Positions 13,001-24,700 of a DNA stretch of 64,000 nt are shown piece by piece. This stretch comes from Sinonovacula constricta (taxonomy: Eukaryota; Mollusca; Bivalvia; Cardiida; Solecurtidae): NCBI GenBank assembly GCA_007844125.1, contig CM017561.1, positions 18,169,513-18,233,512 on the forward strand, in the 5' to 3' direction. The notes beneath the pieces are model-generated. The model saw only the letters and a program-made list of their open reading frames with translations, was not told the DNA's origin and ran no database searches. Positions within the stretch are counted from its first letter, which is position 1. Every line of letters begins with the position of its first letter. The translations under genes were made by a program, and so were the position numbers.

Positions 13001-15721
13001 ATCTTCAAACATAAACTAAACCATGGGTGGGTGGGGTACAGTCAACATATTTAAGTTTTGGCAGGACCCTTGGATTGAGGTTCATTTTACATTGTTATCC
13101 GTGACTGAAATCGAGAATACACATTCTATTCCAGCACTATCTCAAATCCAATTGCACATGTTCGCCTTATCCTGTGAATAACACAAAGTTCTGCTGCTTC
13201 GAAGCCCAAATTTACAAACTGACAGAGATGAATGATGTGTAGTTTTTGTAGAATTTACGTCACCTCATAACACATTATATGACGTGAATAAAAAAAAACC
13301 ACAAAGGATTTTAATTCTTCTTTGCCATGGTATTTTTATTGTAAGCTGTTTTGTCCTGTAATATCCTGTAATATCTTAAAGTTTATATGATTTGATAATG
13401 TTTGTAACTCCAAGTGCTGCAGGGAATTTATGGCTATGCATTTAAAAAGTAGTCTTTTGGATGCATGCAACAGGTTTATTACACTGGTGTTCAAAAAAAC
13501 AAATGTTATTACACCTGGCTTTATATATCTAATGTTGGATGTGATGGTAAGAGGAGAATGTAATGTTTGTAGTGCCTACAGATAGTCCTAAAGCATTCAT
13601 AGCATTTATTGGAATTTTGTTGAAACAATCATACATAAAGTGCTTCTTGAAATGCATTAATATATAAAATACTATAAGTACAATGCAGTTTGCTGAAAAG
13701 GAAGTTAAACAAAATTCAGCCCTTTCTTGGCCATGTTCAGTCATGCAAAAACATATAAATGCATATAACAGACACCATCTAGTCACTATTGACTTTTGGC
13801 AATATAAAGTTGAAGTTGATCTACACAAAGATTGTGTGCTTTTTAAATAGACCTTGTTTCAAAAGCCATAAAGTATGTCTTGCTTTAAGCCCATTTGCAC
13901 AGGTGAAATTACTGTTTACTGTGAAATGGGGATGAGCTCTACAAAGAGTTAGTATGGTAAACATTTGAACACATCACAAAGAAACAAAGGATGATTTCTA
14001 AGCTACAAGTCAAGTTTGTTTAAATATACTAGTTTACTAATCAGTGCAAGTATAAACCACATTGTGTAGAGTTGCCAAACATAACACAACACAACCCATG
14101 CTTTATTGTGTTAATGTTTGTTATAAATGGCTCTAGGTATGAAGAGAAACTGTTGAAACAGGTGGACGAGATGCATACAAATGGGCAGGACTGTTAATTT
14201 ATAAGACCTGTAACCACCCTTACTTTAGCGACAGATACTTTCTGGTACAAGACAAACACTTGTTTAACTGGCCCATTCCTATTCAAAACAAACTGGGTAG
14301 GCCATACAATTAGTTTTAAAAGACTGATGAACATGAGAGGCTAAAGTAACAACAGAGATATCAAAAGCCAGGCAGAGAGATCAAAAGCCAGGTAGATTGT
14401 ATGGATAAAGACAGTAAAGGAACAACAGAGAGATCAAAAGCCAGGTAGATTGTATGGATAAAGACAGTAAAGGAACAACAGAGAGATCAAAAGCCAGGTA
14501 GATTGTATGGATAAAGACAGTAAAGGAACAACAGAGAGATCAAAAGCCATGAGAGATCAAAAGCCAGGTAGATTGTATGGATAAAGACAGTAAAGTAACA
14601 ACAGAGAGATCAAAAGCCATGAGAGATCAAAAGCCAGGTAGATTGTATGGATAAAGACAGTAAAGGAACAACAGAGAGATCAAAAGCCATGAGAGATCAA
14701 AAGCCAGGTAGATTGTATGGATAAAGACACTAAAGTAACAACAGAGATATCAAAAGCCATGAGAGATCAAAAGCCAGGTAGATTGTATGGATAAAGACAG
14801 TAAAGGAACAACAGAGAGATCAAAAGCCATGAGAGATCAAAAGCCAGGTAGATTGTATGGATAAAGACACTAAAGTAACAACAGAGATATCAAAAGCCAG
14901 GCAGAGAGATCAAAAGCCAGGTAGATTGTATGGATAAAGACACTAAAGTAACAACAGAGAGATCAAAAGCCAGGTAGATAGTATGGATAAAGACACTAAA
15001 GTAACAACAGAGAGATCAAAAGCCATGAGAGTTGAAAAAAAGCCTTGTAGATTGTATGGATGAGGACATGAGGTAGTTTGGTATTTAGCCAAAGGATGCA
15101 AATAAGAGACAGTTATGGTGCAGAAAACATTGATAACCATCACTAGTCAATAATAAAGCAGGTAGAAGAAGAAGCAGAACCGTTCTGTGAATGGTTAGAG
15201 TTATTTCACTGACCTTAGTGACAACACAGTCTCGTATGCAAGTGTTATCAATCTTTGATGTCACAAAAACAAATGAGTAGGTTTGAATGAATGAAACTGC
15301 ATATTTGTTATAATATTGACCTATTTAAGACAAGTTAGAATGCATATACAGGCAAGTTTTGAAAAGAATGCCATCAAAAATATGTTGTACAATTAAGTAC
15401 TTCAAGCGTGACTACTATGCCAGGCCTTGTTATTGTAAAAAATGTTGACAAGTTTTTGTTGCCTTAAAATGTATCAGCTTGTCCAGACTGTGATATTTAT
15501 ATTATTTCAGGTGCTTTAAGAAGTCTTCATGTCCGGAGATTCAACACTTGAACTACATTGTAGAGACTCAGCAGACGAAACTAAACAAATTGCTGGACAA
15601 TGCTCCTGCCTCCTACAAGGGGGCTGTCCTTAAATTCAAGAAAGGGATCTATCATTACATGTGCACTCGCAATAACAATTTCACTAACAGATCCAATAAG
15701 GGCACCATTCAGGTAAACTGA
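1039..15721 (+). CDS. Protein DD3-3-like, partial: eleven exons, 5' end outside window, frame broken in exon 6
   Basis: Exons read as 1039-1216, 2760-2942, 3851-4043, 4424-4587, 5431-5578, 6930-7036, 8236-8392, 10177-10360, 11340-11411, 12362-12533 and 15511-15712. Every border is AG/GT, and codon phases join correctly at each junction except after exon 6. The spliced product is about 586 residues and begins mid-protein. It carries motifs I associate with the DD3-3 family, first described from Dictyostelium: [15 protein letters not shown] in exon 1, [20 protein letters not shown] in exon 4, FVWAVPYDS in exon 5, [12 protein letters not shown] in exon 7, and a Gly/Asn-rich [20 protein letters not shown] linker in exon 9. 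Cysteines are frequent, consistent with a secreted or lumenal protein; the biochemical role of the family is not known to me. Reading through the last donor gives an immediate stop at 15719-15721, so exon 11 may be terminal. Otherwise the final exon was not found. An AATAAA lies at 16587. Confidence 0.85.
1719..2010. repeat. Imperfect trinucleotide repeat (ACC/ATC/ATT) in intron 1
   Basis: A degenerate run of ACC, ATC, ATT and ACA triplets about 290 bases long. It yields low-complexity Thr/Ile-rich and Val/Met-rich ORFs on the two strands that are not genes. Confidence 0.9.
2320..2759. repeat. 67-bp minisatellite abutting exon 2 of the DD3-3-like gene
   Basis: The anchor 'ataactg' recurs at 2404, 2471, 2538, 2605, 2672 and 2740, giving a period of 67-68 bases with two more decayed units before it. 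The last anchor leads directly into the exon 2 acceptor. The repeat body matches the acceptor plus about 50 coding bases of exon 2: 'gttgccatatgaaaaggag' in a repeat unit compares with 'gttgctagatggcaaggag' at the real border. The array therefore looks built from the intron/exon junction itself. Confidence 0.85.
5130..5330 (+). repeat. SINE-like dispersed repeat in intron 4, A-rich tail
   Basis: This stretch shares 'cagctgacctg', 'aaatgtctgggg' and 'attatgaccataatt' with 7500-7650 and ends in an AAACAAAC-type tail. A third, inverted copy lies near 11440-11570. A tRNA-like 5' head is not clear. This is probably an old SINE 3' body. Confidence 0.55.
6287..6412. repeat. Foldback palindrome in intron 5
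   Basis: About 27 bases reading 'aagcaatttgatataaagca' and onward are repeated inverted after an AT-rich centre, as 'tgctttatattaaattgctt'. The whole stretch of about 120 bases could fold into one long hairpin. It may be a small foldback transposon, and the arms differ by a few substitutions. Confidence 0.8.
7380..7660 (+). repeat. SINE-like dispersed repeat in intron 6
   Basis: Second member of the family at 5130-5330. The shared core runs from 'gggaaggcctttcagctgac' through 'agacatttgtctggggt' to 'gatcataatt'. The element ends in 'cataaacaaaaataaag', a tail like those of tRNA-derived SINEs. Confidence 0.5.
7976..8248. repeat. 92-bp tandem triplication containing the 3' splice site of exon 7
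   Basis: The anchor 'gtcctcatc' occurs at 7991, 8083 and 8175, an exact 92-base period, and copies are almost identical. Each unit carries the polypyrimidine tract, 'ttgtacag' acceptor and the first 13 bases of exon 7 ('gtataacatcag'). Only the third copy continues into coding sequence; the first two diverge into 'caaaatta'. Two decoy acceptors therefore sit about 184 and 92 bases upstream of the true one. Confidence 0.95.
11430..11580 (-). repeat. SINE-like dispersed repeat, inverted copy, just after exon 9
   Basis: Read on the minus strand it shares 'tttagctgacctgc' and 'cccagacatatgtcttggg' with the copies at 5130 and 7380. It begins about 20 bases after the exon 9 donor at 11411. Confidence 0.4.
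11935..12225 (+). repeat. tRNA-derived SINE, 5'-truncated copy in intron 9
   Basis: Closely matches the element at 56762-57060 over about 280 bases. Shared phrases are 'taccaaagtc', 'ctcaagcaaatata', 'aggataatgtga', 'gtatcatgccaggtgttca', 'catgctatacacagtg' and 'ctgaaatactgttggtggga'. The tRNA A box is missing, and the B box is degraded ('atttgatcgag'). It ends in an 'aataaacataaacaaac' tail. Confidence 0.85.
14346..15060. repeat. 53/70-bp minisatellite in intron 10 of the DD3-3-like gene
   Basis: The unit 'agatcaaaagccaggtagat' plus 'tgtatggataaagacagt' recurs with anchors at 14396, 14449, 14502, 14572, 14642, 14712, 14782, 14852 and 14925. The spacing is first 53, then 70 bases because of an added 17-base 'agatcaaaagccatgag' sub-unit. 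About eleven units are present, alternating between 'agtaaagg' and 'actaaagt' variants, so pairs of units appear to have been amplified together. Confidence 0.95.
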
Positions 15722-16654
15722 ATCAAGAGCAATGAAACTCTGATTATAAAATTGAGGACAAAAACTGATCAAGTTTAGTTTTGATACCAAATCTCCACAT
15801 AGTATTGTTTTGAATGTTTATGAAAGAGGAATATTAATTATTTATCAATTCTCTACTATTTATTATTAATGATTATATCTCTTTTCCAACATGCAGTTGT
15901 TTTGTACGTTTATGCATGTGTATAAAGTACATTGTGAATTTCCTTAACACATGATTTGGTTATACTAGACATTAGTAGTATAATTTGAACTAGTTGTCAT
16001 AAATTTATTTAAATTTATACATGAAAATATGTTTCAAAATTCTACCTTGGGTCACAGTTGAATTTATTATACCTTTGAAAATCTGCAATAACGTTGTGTG
16101 TCATATGTTTGTGTGTATTGCATGGCAGTCTTGTTATATTTTCACTTATTTCTAATACAATTGTTATATTGTTCTATTTTGTAAGCTTATATGAATTGTA
16201 TATAACTTTGACTAGAGGATGACCTTAATTGCCAAGTGCATGTAACAAGTACTATTTATTACCTCATGGGGACTCAGTATACCAGGTCCAATAACAAGGA
16301 AGCCAGTGTGTGGATTCTTGTGTTCAAACTTGCCTCGGTAAAATCTTATGTAATAACACAGCTTTATTTGTCATTTTTCAATTTATTGTTTATGCTTGTC
16401 TTAGTTTAGTACATGTATATTCATATCCTAGTCATTATAACTCTTTTGTACATGTGTGTATATTTATTTTTGTCAGCCATAATCCATTTATAAAAATTGG
16501 ATCTCTTTTAAATGTGCCTTTTCATAATTATATATATTTTTAACTTACCACATGAAAAATGGTCCTTATTTGATGCTAAGCATTCCAATAAACACAATTT
16601 GGTCTAACTTCTTTCTGTAAATGATGTTGCTATACTGGAATCACCTAGTTAATC

Positions 16655-16728
16655 AATTGATCAGTATGCAATTGATCAGTATGCGATTGATCAGTATGCG
16701 ATTGATCAGTATGCGATTGATCAGTATG
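16655..16728. repeat. 15-bp tandem repeat, five units
   Basis: Unit 'attgatcagtatgcg' repeated five times nearly perfectly. Each unit contains the palindrome TGATCA. Confidence 0.95.
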
Positions 16729-17939
16729 TGCTATTGCTGGAATACTACTCTTTTTCTCTCATACTTGTATTAGTCTCTTAAACTAGGTGTTTTGAACAAA
16801 ATAACAAATTAGAGATGTGTATGTCACCTTTGATCTACCCATCATATGAGGCTGGCTTTTGGGGTCTGTTAATTAAACAGGTAGAGTTATTGATGTCTAG
16901 TAGGGCCATAACCCCTTGTATGGTGCTATAAATCTGTATCATAGTTTGCGAAAACTGTAAAATACAGAATGCAAGTCTCTGTGTTTGGTGACTTACTTAA
17001 GGTAAAGCAAGTGTAACACACACATACAAAATAAGAAAACTGACAAAATTGGTTTGTTGTATGCCTTAAAGGTGGTATTCAACAGTTTTAACCAAATGTT
17101 TTTTTTTCTGAAATAACCAAATACCGGTAAGTCATTGTTACTTGAAAAGGTCCTGCAAAATGCTGTTCATTTTTGCCCTAAACCTGTGTGAACATTTAAG
17201 CATTATTCTACATTTATCGTTACAAAACAGGTATTTTCTGCTTGAGCCACACTGCAATTAGCTATTTTTAAACTAAGAAAACCACATGACCACATTTTTT
17301 GTGATCACAATATATCATCAATTTATACATTCTAATAAATAGGTAGTGTTCAAAATTACCTCTAGCTAGACTAAGGTATGGGTTTCAGCAAAAATTGTAC
17401 CCCAATGCTCCCAAAGTATTGATAAGAGATATTGTTTTATATATTTCATATAAGCAAACTGTCTGATACCACATCTTGGTTTTGCAAAATTTTAACAGAA
17501 TTAATGCTATTGTTGGAAACCTATGAAAGCATTTAGACAAGACAGCTAGGCCCTTTCTTGGGTGGTTTGACTCAAACTTTACCAAATATAAAAAAATCTG
17601 TTTACATACTCAACTCATTTAAAATACCGATTTTCCCATTTTTTTAAGTGTACCCGATTTTAAAAATGACGAGCTCATGATAACTATACACATATATTCG
17701 AAGTTGCCCAAAATGTTTTATACAGTATTTTGTTTGATCTTGCCAAATAGTAAATACTTTTATCACAAAGGTTTGACCTTTTATTTACTTTGAATATACC
17801 TTGTAATAAATTTGTTATCAAATTTACCACAAATTTGTCAATAAAAATAATGAAAAAAATCATAGAATTGATTCCTTCCAAATCCAGTATCAGAAATAAT
17901 TGTCAAAGTGAAAAAGTAATAAGAGTCAGAGCTCCATGA

Positions 17940-18800
17940 TGTCCCTATAGCGCTCACCTGAGTGTCGTAGACATTAAGCCCTTGTGGCTATGCTTTTTGA
18001 CAGATCAAAGTTCTTTTATCAATCTACAGAGCCACCCAGGAAACATGTATTCCAAATATCAAGGCTCTAGCTATTGTAGTTTTATACAAGAAGATTTTCA
18101 AAGCCTTGTATATAAACAATGGTCACGCCCCTGGCCGTCATGCTTTTTGACAATCAGAATCATTTTAACAATCTTCATACAAGGCCACCCACGAAAATGT
18201 ATACCAAATATCTAGACTCTAGCTCTTGTAGTTTCTGACAAGAAGATTTTCAAAGTTTCCCAATATAGCCCTATATTGAAAATGACCACACAACTGGCGG
18301 CCATGTTTTTGATGGATCAGAATTTCAGTGTTTTTCAATCTTGATTGATACAGGGCCACTCAAAAAAAAGTATACCAAATGTAGAGGCCCTAGCTCTTGT
18401 AGTTTCTGACAAGAAGATTTTCTAAGTTTCCTATATAGATATATATGAAAAAAGGCCACGCCCCTGACGGCCGTGTTTTTGAAGGATCAGAATGCTTTTA
18501 AAAATCTTGATACAATGCCTCTCAAAGAACATGTTTACCAAATACCACGGCTCTAGCTGCTGCAGTTCTGACGTTTTCACATACAGCCATATATATGCAA
18601 AATGACCATGCCCCGGCGTCCATGTTTTTTAACAGATCACACTTCTTTGAACAACCTTATGCAGGGCCACCCAAGGAACATGTGTACTATATATCAAGGC
18701 TTTAGCTCTGGTAGTTTCTGACAAGAATATATTCTAAATTTTTTGTATATAGCTCTATGTATGGTAAATGGCCATGCCCCTAGCGGCCATGTTTGGACGG
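17940..18800. repeat. Diverged ~150-bp tandem array, about six units
   Basis: Each unit carries, in order, a 'gccaccca' phrase, 'aaatatcaaggctctagct', 'tgtagtttctgacaagaaga', 'tatagccctatat' and 'gccatgtttttgacggatca'. The 'ctctagct' anchors fall near 18061, 18209, 18387, 18549 and 18696, so spacing varies from 147 to 178. Units differ by substitutions and small indels, so the array is old. No open frame is maintained. Confidence 0.85.
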
Positions 18801-20231
18801 ATCAAAATGAATTGAACATTCTTCGTAATTTAGTGATGTATGTAGCGCTTAAACAGGAAATGCACACCTTAAATTGGTAAAATTGTGTAACTCGAGTATG
18901 GCCAAGTATTTCTTTCATACACTGATTTTGTTATTATTATACCACTAGCTAGAGGTAGAGGTGTTGTGATCTACTTCTTACCTGGTTGTTTTAGAGTGAG
19001 GATGTAAGTTAAATAGCACAATTTTCAATTCATTCAATAATTAGTACAATTTATCTCAAATAATAGTGAGCTTAATGGCAATATTTTATGAAAAAGTGTC
19101 CGTGGATATTGAAGGTTATGTTCATTTACACGTTTGATTGAGAAGACCATAGAGGCCGCACAACAATGGTCTATGTCTATTCAAGGTAATGTGACCAATA
19201 AAATAGTTAATATATGTGTATTTAAGTATTGTTTATGAACTATATACATTACATCTTACATTTAAACAATAATAACAAATGGTTTAATTGGCTCTAAATA
19301 CTTTGATATTTAACCGTAGCTGTGATGAGTATACATCAGGACTAGCTGTGTCGTTTATGATGTTGTTTAACCGCCAACTAAGTGTCGTTGTACGTCAATT
19401 AAGCATCGGAATTAAAATATATTCACAAATAATTTGATTTCTTTGGTTCCGTTGACCAAAGCCACTAATTCTTAACAGTCAGCTCATTTTAGTTCTATAT
19501 ACAGCTTCATCACAATTTTTCTTATAAATCTTGTTATGCAGTGCGACACTGCCCTATCCTCTCTCTATTTTTAATTGGGCGACTTAATGGCGAGCTTCCT
19601 GGTGACGCAGATCTCTGTTTCAGGAAGATGTCACGCCTAAACAATTATCATAGAAGACGAATCCAATTTAAAATTCTAGTTTTATGAAAAGAATTTATCT
19701 CGCGGTTTTAGATCTAAGTATATCCATAGGCATATGGTTCTTTCCGTTTACCATTAATGCATAATTTTGCTCATCTTTTTGACTATCACAGAGTTAACTA
19801 TTTTCTATGTGTACTTTTGTACAGAAAGGCATGTAAACAAAAAAAGTTTTTAAATGTTCCCCGGGAAATATAAAATGCTACAAGACATTCCAAGGCACGC
19901 ATTTTTAGAAGACTAGCTGACTTAAAAACTCAACATTTATATTGATTCTTTTGCATAGTAAAGTTAAACATAGTCTGATATAATAGTGTTTCTTATGCTG
20001 TAAAAAACGTAGATCCATCTGATAATCTAACAATATGTATCACGGGAAATACACACTATAAGTTTGGAGACAACTTCATCTGGAGAAAAAAATCAAAGAT
20101 CCGTCAATAAACAACATACTTCAAGAGAAATAAACAACATGTATCACTTCATAGTTATAATCAACCGTCAATTTCTTTCCTCGTCCTTCTTCTCCATACA
20201 GTCCGAGAACGGCGTGCAATCTTCGCTAGGC

Positions 20232-20395
20232 CTATTTAGGTGTTTTTTTCCTGACCTCATTCTGGTCATCGTCATGCGAGGCAATGTACACACCCACCAG
20301 TATCATCACTATGACAACGACCAGGAGGCTAACGGTCGCCATGACGATGTTGATAGTCCTGAAGTCGGGTTCGTTGATGTTACCATCTGAAGCTT
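20232..20395 (-). CDS. Isolated C-terminal exon with a transmembrane segment, parent gene unknown
   Basis: On the minus strand a possible acceptor 'aaagcttcag' precedes an open stretch of about 50 residues. It has a short extracellular-type lead (GNINEPDFRT), a strongly hydrophobic helix of roughly 23 residues (IVMATVSLLVVVIVMILVGV) and an acidic then basic tail (SHDDDQNEVRKKTPK) ending in TAG. This is the usual look of the last exon of a single-pass membrane protein. The entry phase would be 1, with a split Asp codon. No partner exon was found upstream on the minus strand before 27.6 kb. The opposite strand is also open but encodes nothing sensible. It could be a lone 3' exon, an inverted piece of the neighbouring gene, or chance. 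Confidence 0.4.
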
Positions 20396-20539
20396 TCAAT
20401 GATAATGATGGTAACATTTGTTGTTTTTGTGATAATGCAACAACATTTTTATCAGGTTATGTAAGGACGAACTTCAACATTATGTATACCTGATAATTTG
20501 GCCTCTAATTGTATACTGCAACATGACAATATGAGGGAT

Positions 20540-21034
20540 GAGGGATTTGCCGGCATCTTTGCCAATACTGTGCAACGACATTTCTATTCATTATACTGAC
20601 ACCGACGAGTAAGGCGTAATGCTGTCCCTTAGCCCCTAGCATTAGGAGGGATGGGATGGGATGGGATAAGCCGGCATTTTTGCCGATACTGTGCAGCGAC
20701 ATTTCTATCATTATAGCACAGGGGCATTTATGAGGTGCCCAGGGACTGAACCCGGCCGGTTCATTATACTGACACCGACGAGTCAGGCGTTATGCTGTCC
20801 CCTTAGCCCCGAGCGTTAGGAGGGGAGCCACTACTACCAACTTTAAAGTATTGGTTCGACCCGGCCGGGTTTTGAACCTACGACCTCTCGATCCGCAAGC
20901 CGATGCTCAACCACGTTAGGAGGGAAGCCACTACTACCAACTTTAAAGTCTTTGGTTTGACCTGGCCGGGGTTTGAACCAGCGACCTACCGATCCGCAAG
21001 CCGACGCTCTACCGCCTGAGCTATAGCTACCGGT
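20540..21034 (-). repeat. Dimeric tRNA-derived SINE
   Basis: Read on the minus strand from 21034, the head 'tagctcaggcggtagagcgt' resembles a tRNA A box. 'ggttcaaacccc' follows about 45 bases later as the B box. A second, poorer tRNA-like head with 'ggttcaaaacccggccgggt' follows after 'taaagttggtagtagtggct', which itself occurs twice. The segment 'ctgacaccgacgagt' near the far end is also duplicated (20597 and 20771). The element looks like a tandem dimer with its 3' body duplicated. Confidence 0.8.
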
Positions 21035-21636
21035 AAACATGAAGATATAAAGAACTGTAATTTTAACATGAAGACTTGTTTAAACCAGCTGGACAATCTG
21101 ATAAAATTCTTGCGAATTTACAGTATGTAAATATTTATAGTGATGTATGTTGTTGTCTTTGAATGCTTGTTTCTAAATATATTGCGCTCATCAAATATGG
21201 TAGAATAAAATATATCTTTCAATGTAACATCGTCTTTACTTTCAGTGAACAATGATTTTGCATGATTAAATAACTTAAATTCCTATTAACAAACAAGAAA
21301 ACAACAACAACACATAAACAAACAAACAAACAAACAAACAACAAACTGGATTTTCGGAGCAAGTATAGACCATTTACATGAATAGAGTAGCCTTACGTAT
21401 ATCGATCCAACTTGTATTTCAATTAACTACTTTACATACTCATTATAAGGCGACAATAGAAACAATCAGGTAAAGCTTAATTTTTGTGTCGATGAGGTTG
21501 TAATTATTTTGAACACAACAAAACCATAAATATGCAATATAATTTCTGTAATGCAATTAATGTTATGGTATGTCAACTGCCGTGAAAACGTCTTACTTTC
21601 ATCTATAGAGAAAAATGAAATGAGTTTCCATCAGCG

Positions 21637-21644
21637 TGACGTCA
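21637..21644. promoter_or_regulatory. CRE-like palindrome TGACGTCA
   Basis: A perfect TGACGTCA, the consensus site of CREB/ATF factors, is followed eight bases on by another 'aacgtca'. No transcription unit was identified next to it, so a regulatory role is only a possibility. Confidence 0.35.
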
Positions 21645-21726
21645 TAACGTCAGTAAATGAAATACTTGCAGTGATTGGATAAATCTAGACAGGTTTGATG
21701 ACGTAGTTTATCCTACCATCTCTGTA

Positions 21727-21779
21727 AATATCGGTTGATATAACCCGTGTGATAAAGATGAGCTTTATCAACCGATATT
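21727..21779. repeat. Perfect 14-bp inverted repeat (hairpin)
   Basis: 'aatatcggttgata' at 21727-21740 is exactly complementary to 'tatcaaccgatatt' at 21766-21779, with a 25-base loop. It lies about 90 bases after the CRE-like site. Confidence 0.85.
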
Positions 21780-24700
21780 CACGCACCTGCTCTAAGCCGG
21801 ACTACTTTTTCGATTTTTCGACGAAATGCGTCAATTATCGACAGAGCTTCGTGCTTTCTGATTTTCTTAGCCTCGCATGAAAACATTTATCTATATCAAC
21901 ACTAACCTGGTATTCTCTATTAAGCTGTTTTGTTGGTTTGAAATGAATGATGTTTCAGAGTAACAAAACGATAGTGATAAATTTAGATAAATTTAGGCAA
22001 CATTTTGACAATAACCGTGTGATCGGTCCGATCTTGCATTCGCAGTTTTCAATGTCTTGATCGTCAGTGATGTATTCAGAATTCAACTCTTTATCATTTC
22101 TGTAAGTAATTATATATATAATTTAAATCCAATACAAAGCGCACGTATCAATCACCGTTTTGTCAAGCAAAAGTGATCGCATTTGTTCGGCTCTCGCAAC
22201 GTTGAATTCTTAGCTTGATCTGAAAACTGATTGGGGAGATTTTTTACTCAACCCTGCGACAACTAAGAAAATGCAGTAGTTTTCTCCAGTCTTGAATAGA
22301 AGCCATACAAAACTGCTGGATTTTTAGATTCTGGCAGATAATTTTGGTTGTTGAAATGGTAAAAAATATATCTCCCAGGGATCAAAATGACATTAAAAAT
22401 CTTTGGATTATTTGGCTACGCCGCATAAAAAATCGACTGTGATGTTAGATTTAAACTGAACAGTAGGTGTCTGACAATGACTTAATGCCTCTCCCGAGTT
22501 CGGTCATTGGGCTTAACGTTATTTTACCTTCGTCAACCCTCAGTTCGTCAATGGACATCACAGGAGACTGAAAACGACACAAATTACTATAAGCACACAC
22601 TTTTTTCAATTATTTATATACGTAAATATCGTACTTATTGTCAAGAGGTAATTGCAGTTTCAATGAGACCAGTAGCTGAAGATTCGGCAGCACACAATGT
22701 AGATCATCATTTTGACTACTGTATTGGCTTAAACCAACAACAGCCTTGTTTTAGGAACGTGGTCTTAAGAAAAAGTCAACACTCCAAATAAATAAAATAC
22801 ATGTACTAAATTAAACGGGTATTTATAAGTTGTACATAATATGCAGAAAATGGAGTGAAAACACTGACAGTTGCGTACATTCTTAAAGCGAAAAACAACA
22901 ACAATATGGCAATCAGAATTTGAATTATTGTCCAGAACATACACACTTTATTGTAAAAAATCACGCATTTTAGAGTTTTGTACTGACTGTTTAGAAGTGT
23001 TAATATTTTGCGTCTTTTGACAAACCATGTCAGATGGAGCGGCGACCTAGATAGGGAAGGTCCTGGGTTCAGTCCTCTGTTTAGATGTACCAACTTCTGT
23101 AAGTGGTCCAGTTGAGGTTGACACTAACAGTCAGTTTAAACAGATTAAGGGTCCGGTATCAAGATACGTCGACAGTAATGTTAGAATTCCTAGCAAACTA
23201 TCACTGTGAAGACATCACTTTAACTGCCTCTAATGAACACAGTCCCTGGAAATATTAAATGTTGTTCCTATTTCTATAGGATTTTCCTATGAGTGAGTAA
23301 ACACTGTGCAGTGTACAACATTGAACATGCCGTGAGGAATAATTAATATCTACATGTACATTTAGTTTAATTAATATCGACATGTACATTTATTGATGTT
23401 TATTACAGGGTCGCTTGGTGATTGTATGCATGTAATAGAGATGAAAATGCATTCTGAAATAGACAGTTGGCGACAGAGAATTACATACATGTCCTATTAA
23501 ATTTACGTTCGTTGACAGATCGATCTTGGTTTTTGTAGTCGAAACACATTCCCTCCAAACACCCCCACCTCCATCCCTCGCCCCACGACAAGAAAATAGA
23601 AAACTTGGATCAAGTGCAAAAATCTTTGAAATGATATATAAATGTATTGCCTTTGCGCTAAAATACATATTTGGTTATACATATTAAGAAACAGCCGTGT
23701 TACACTCATTAGTTCCACGGAGTCTAGTTGTTTATAATTGACTACAATACACATTTTTCTTATCAACTTTCTCTAGATGAAGACTAGAAACTACACAAAT
23801 AGCATAATTTAACAAGTTGGTGCTTTTCAAGCCACAACAACAAATCATCATTAGTAACCAAGTGTTAACGTTTATACATAAAAACACGCACGCGCCGCGC
23901 GCGCACACACATTTTTTTTTCGAAAGGATATACGCTAAATTCACTAAACATTTAGTTACATGTATTGTTTGTGAGATAAGATGTTCACTCGGTTAATCGT
24001 GGAGAAGCGTCAAACAGACAACAGTGGTCCGTAGTGCTACATTAGCATGTACATGGTACATAGCATACGATTATTTTCTTGAACAGCTTTGGAATCCATA
24101 AATATTAGTTACTACTTGTGAACTCATATTTTCATGTCATAAGACATTAATAATCAGGTACGCCTAATGAATTTTAAGAAGATTTAAAACAATCTTACCT
24201 ACTTGATCTCAAAACGTGAAACTTTAGGAGGTGGGGTCGTGTAAATTGAAAAACGACCACTAGGACACACCTCGATGGCGCCTATGTCGCTTTTCGATCT
24301 TTGCTGCAACGTCTTCTGTGGAAAAGTCGTCTACAAAAAATGACACATCTGCTGACTACACCAAGTGGATGATTTGGGTCGCTTTTTGCCGATGGTCGGT
24401 AGCAGCGAATTGTATATGTCACTGATATCATGTTCACCTTAGACATAAACACTGTGCCACGAGACCATTCCTACAATGATAGCCAAACAATGTGATGTCT
24501 ATGCTCAATGCTTTATCATGGAAGTGTCGTTGGCGAGGCTTTAATATACGCCATTTAATGAGATTATGAAGAAAATAAATTTATAGGACCGAGACTTAAA
24601 GATTATGCATTTGCTGACACCTTTTTGAAATGCCGTTTACTTTCTCTTTTAAAAAGGCAAATTAAAATATGAATGTAGATAGTGACACGATATTGGATTA

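Larger units (their letters stand above)
15722..20230. other. Intergenic or distal-intron sequence, mostly repeats
   Basis: No convincing coding exon was found on either strand. If the DD3-3-like transcript continues past 15712, its next exon must begin in phase 0, and no candidate with a recognisable continuation was seen. The stretch holds a 15-bp array (16655) and a ~150-bp array (17940). A polyadenylation-type AATAAA lies at 16587. Confidence 0.5.
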
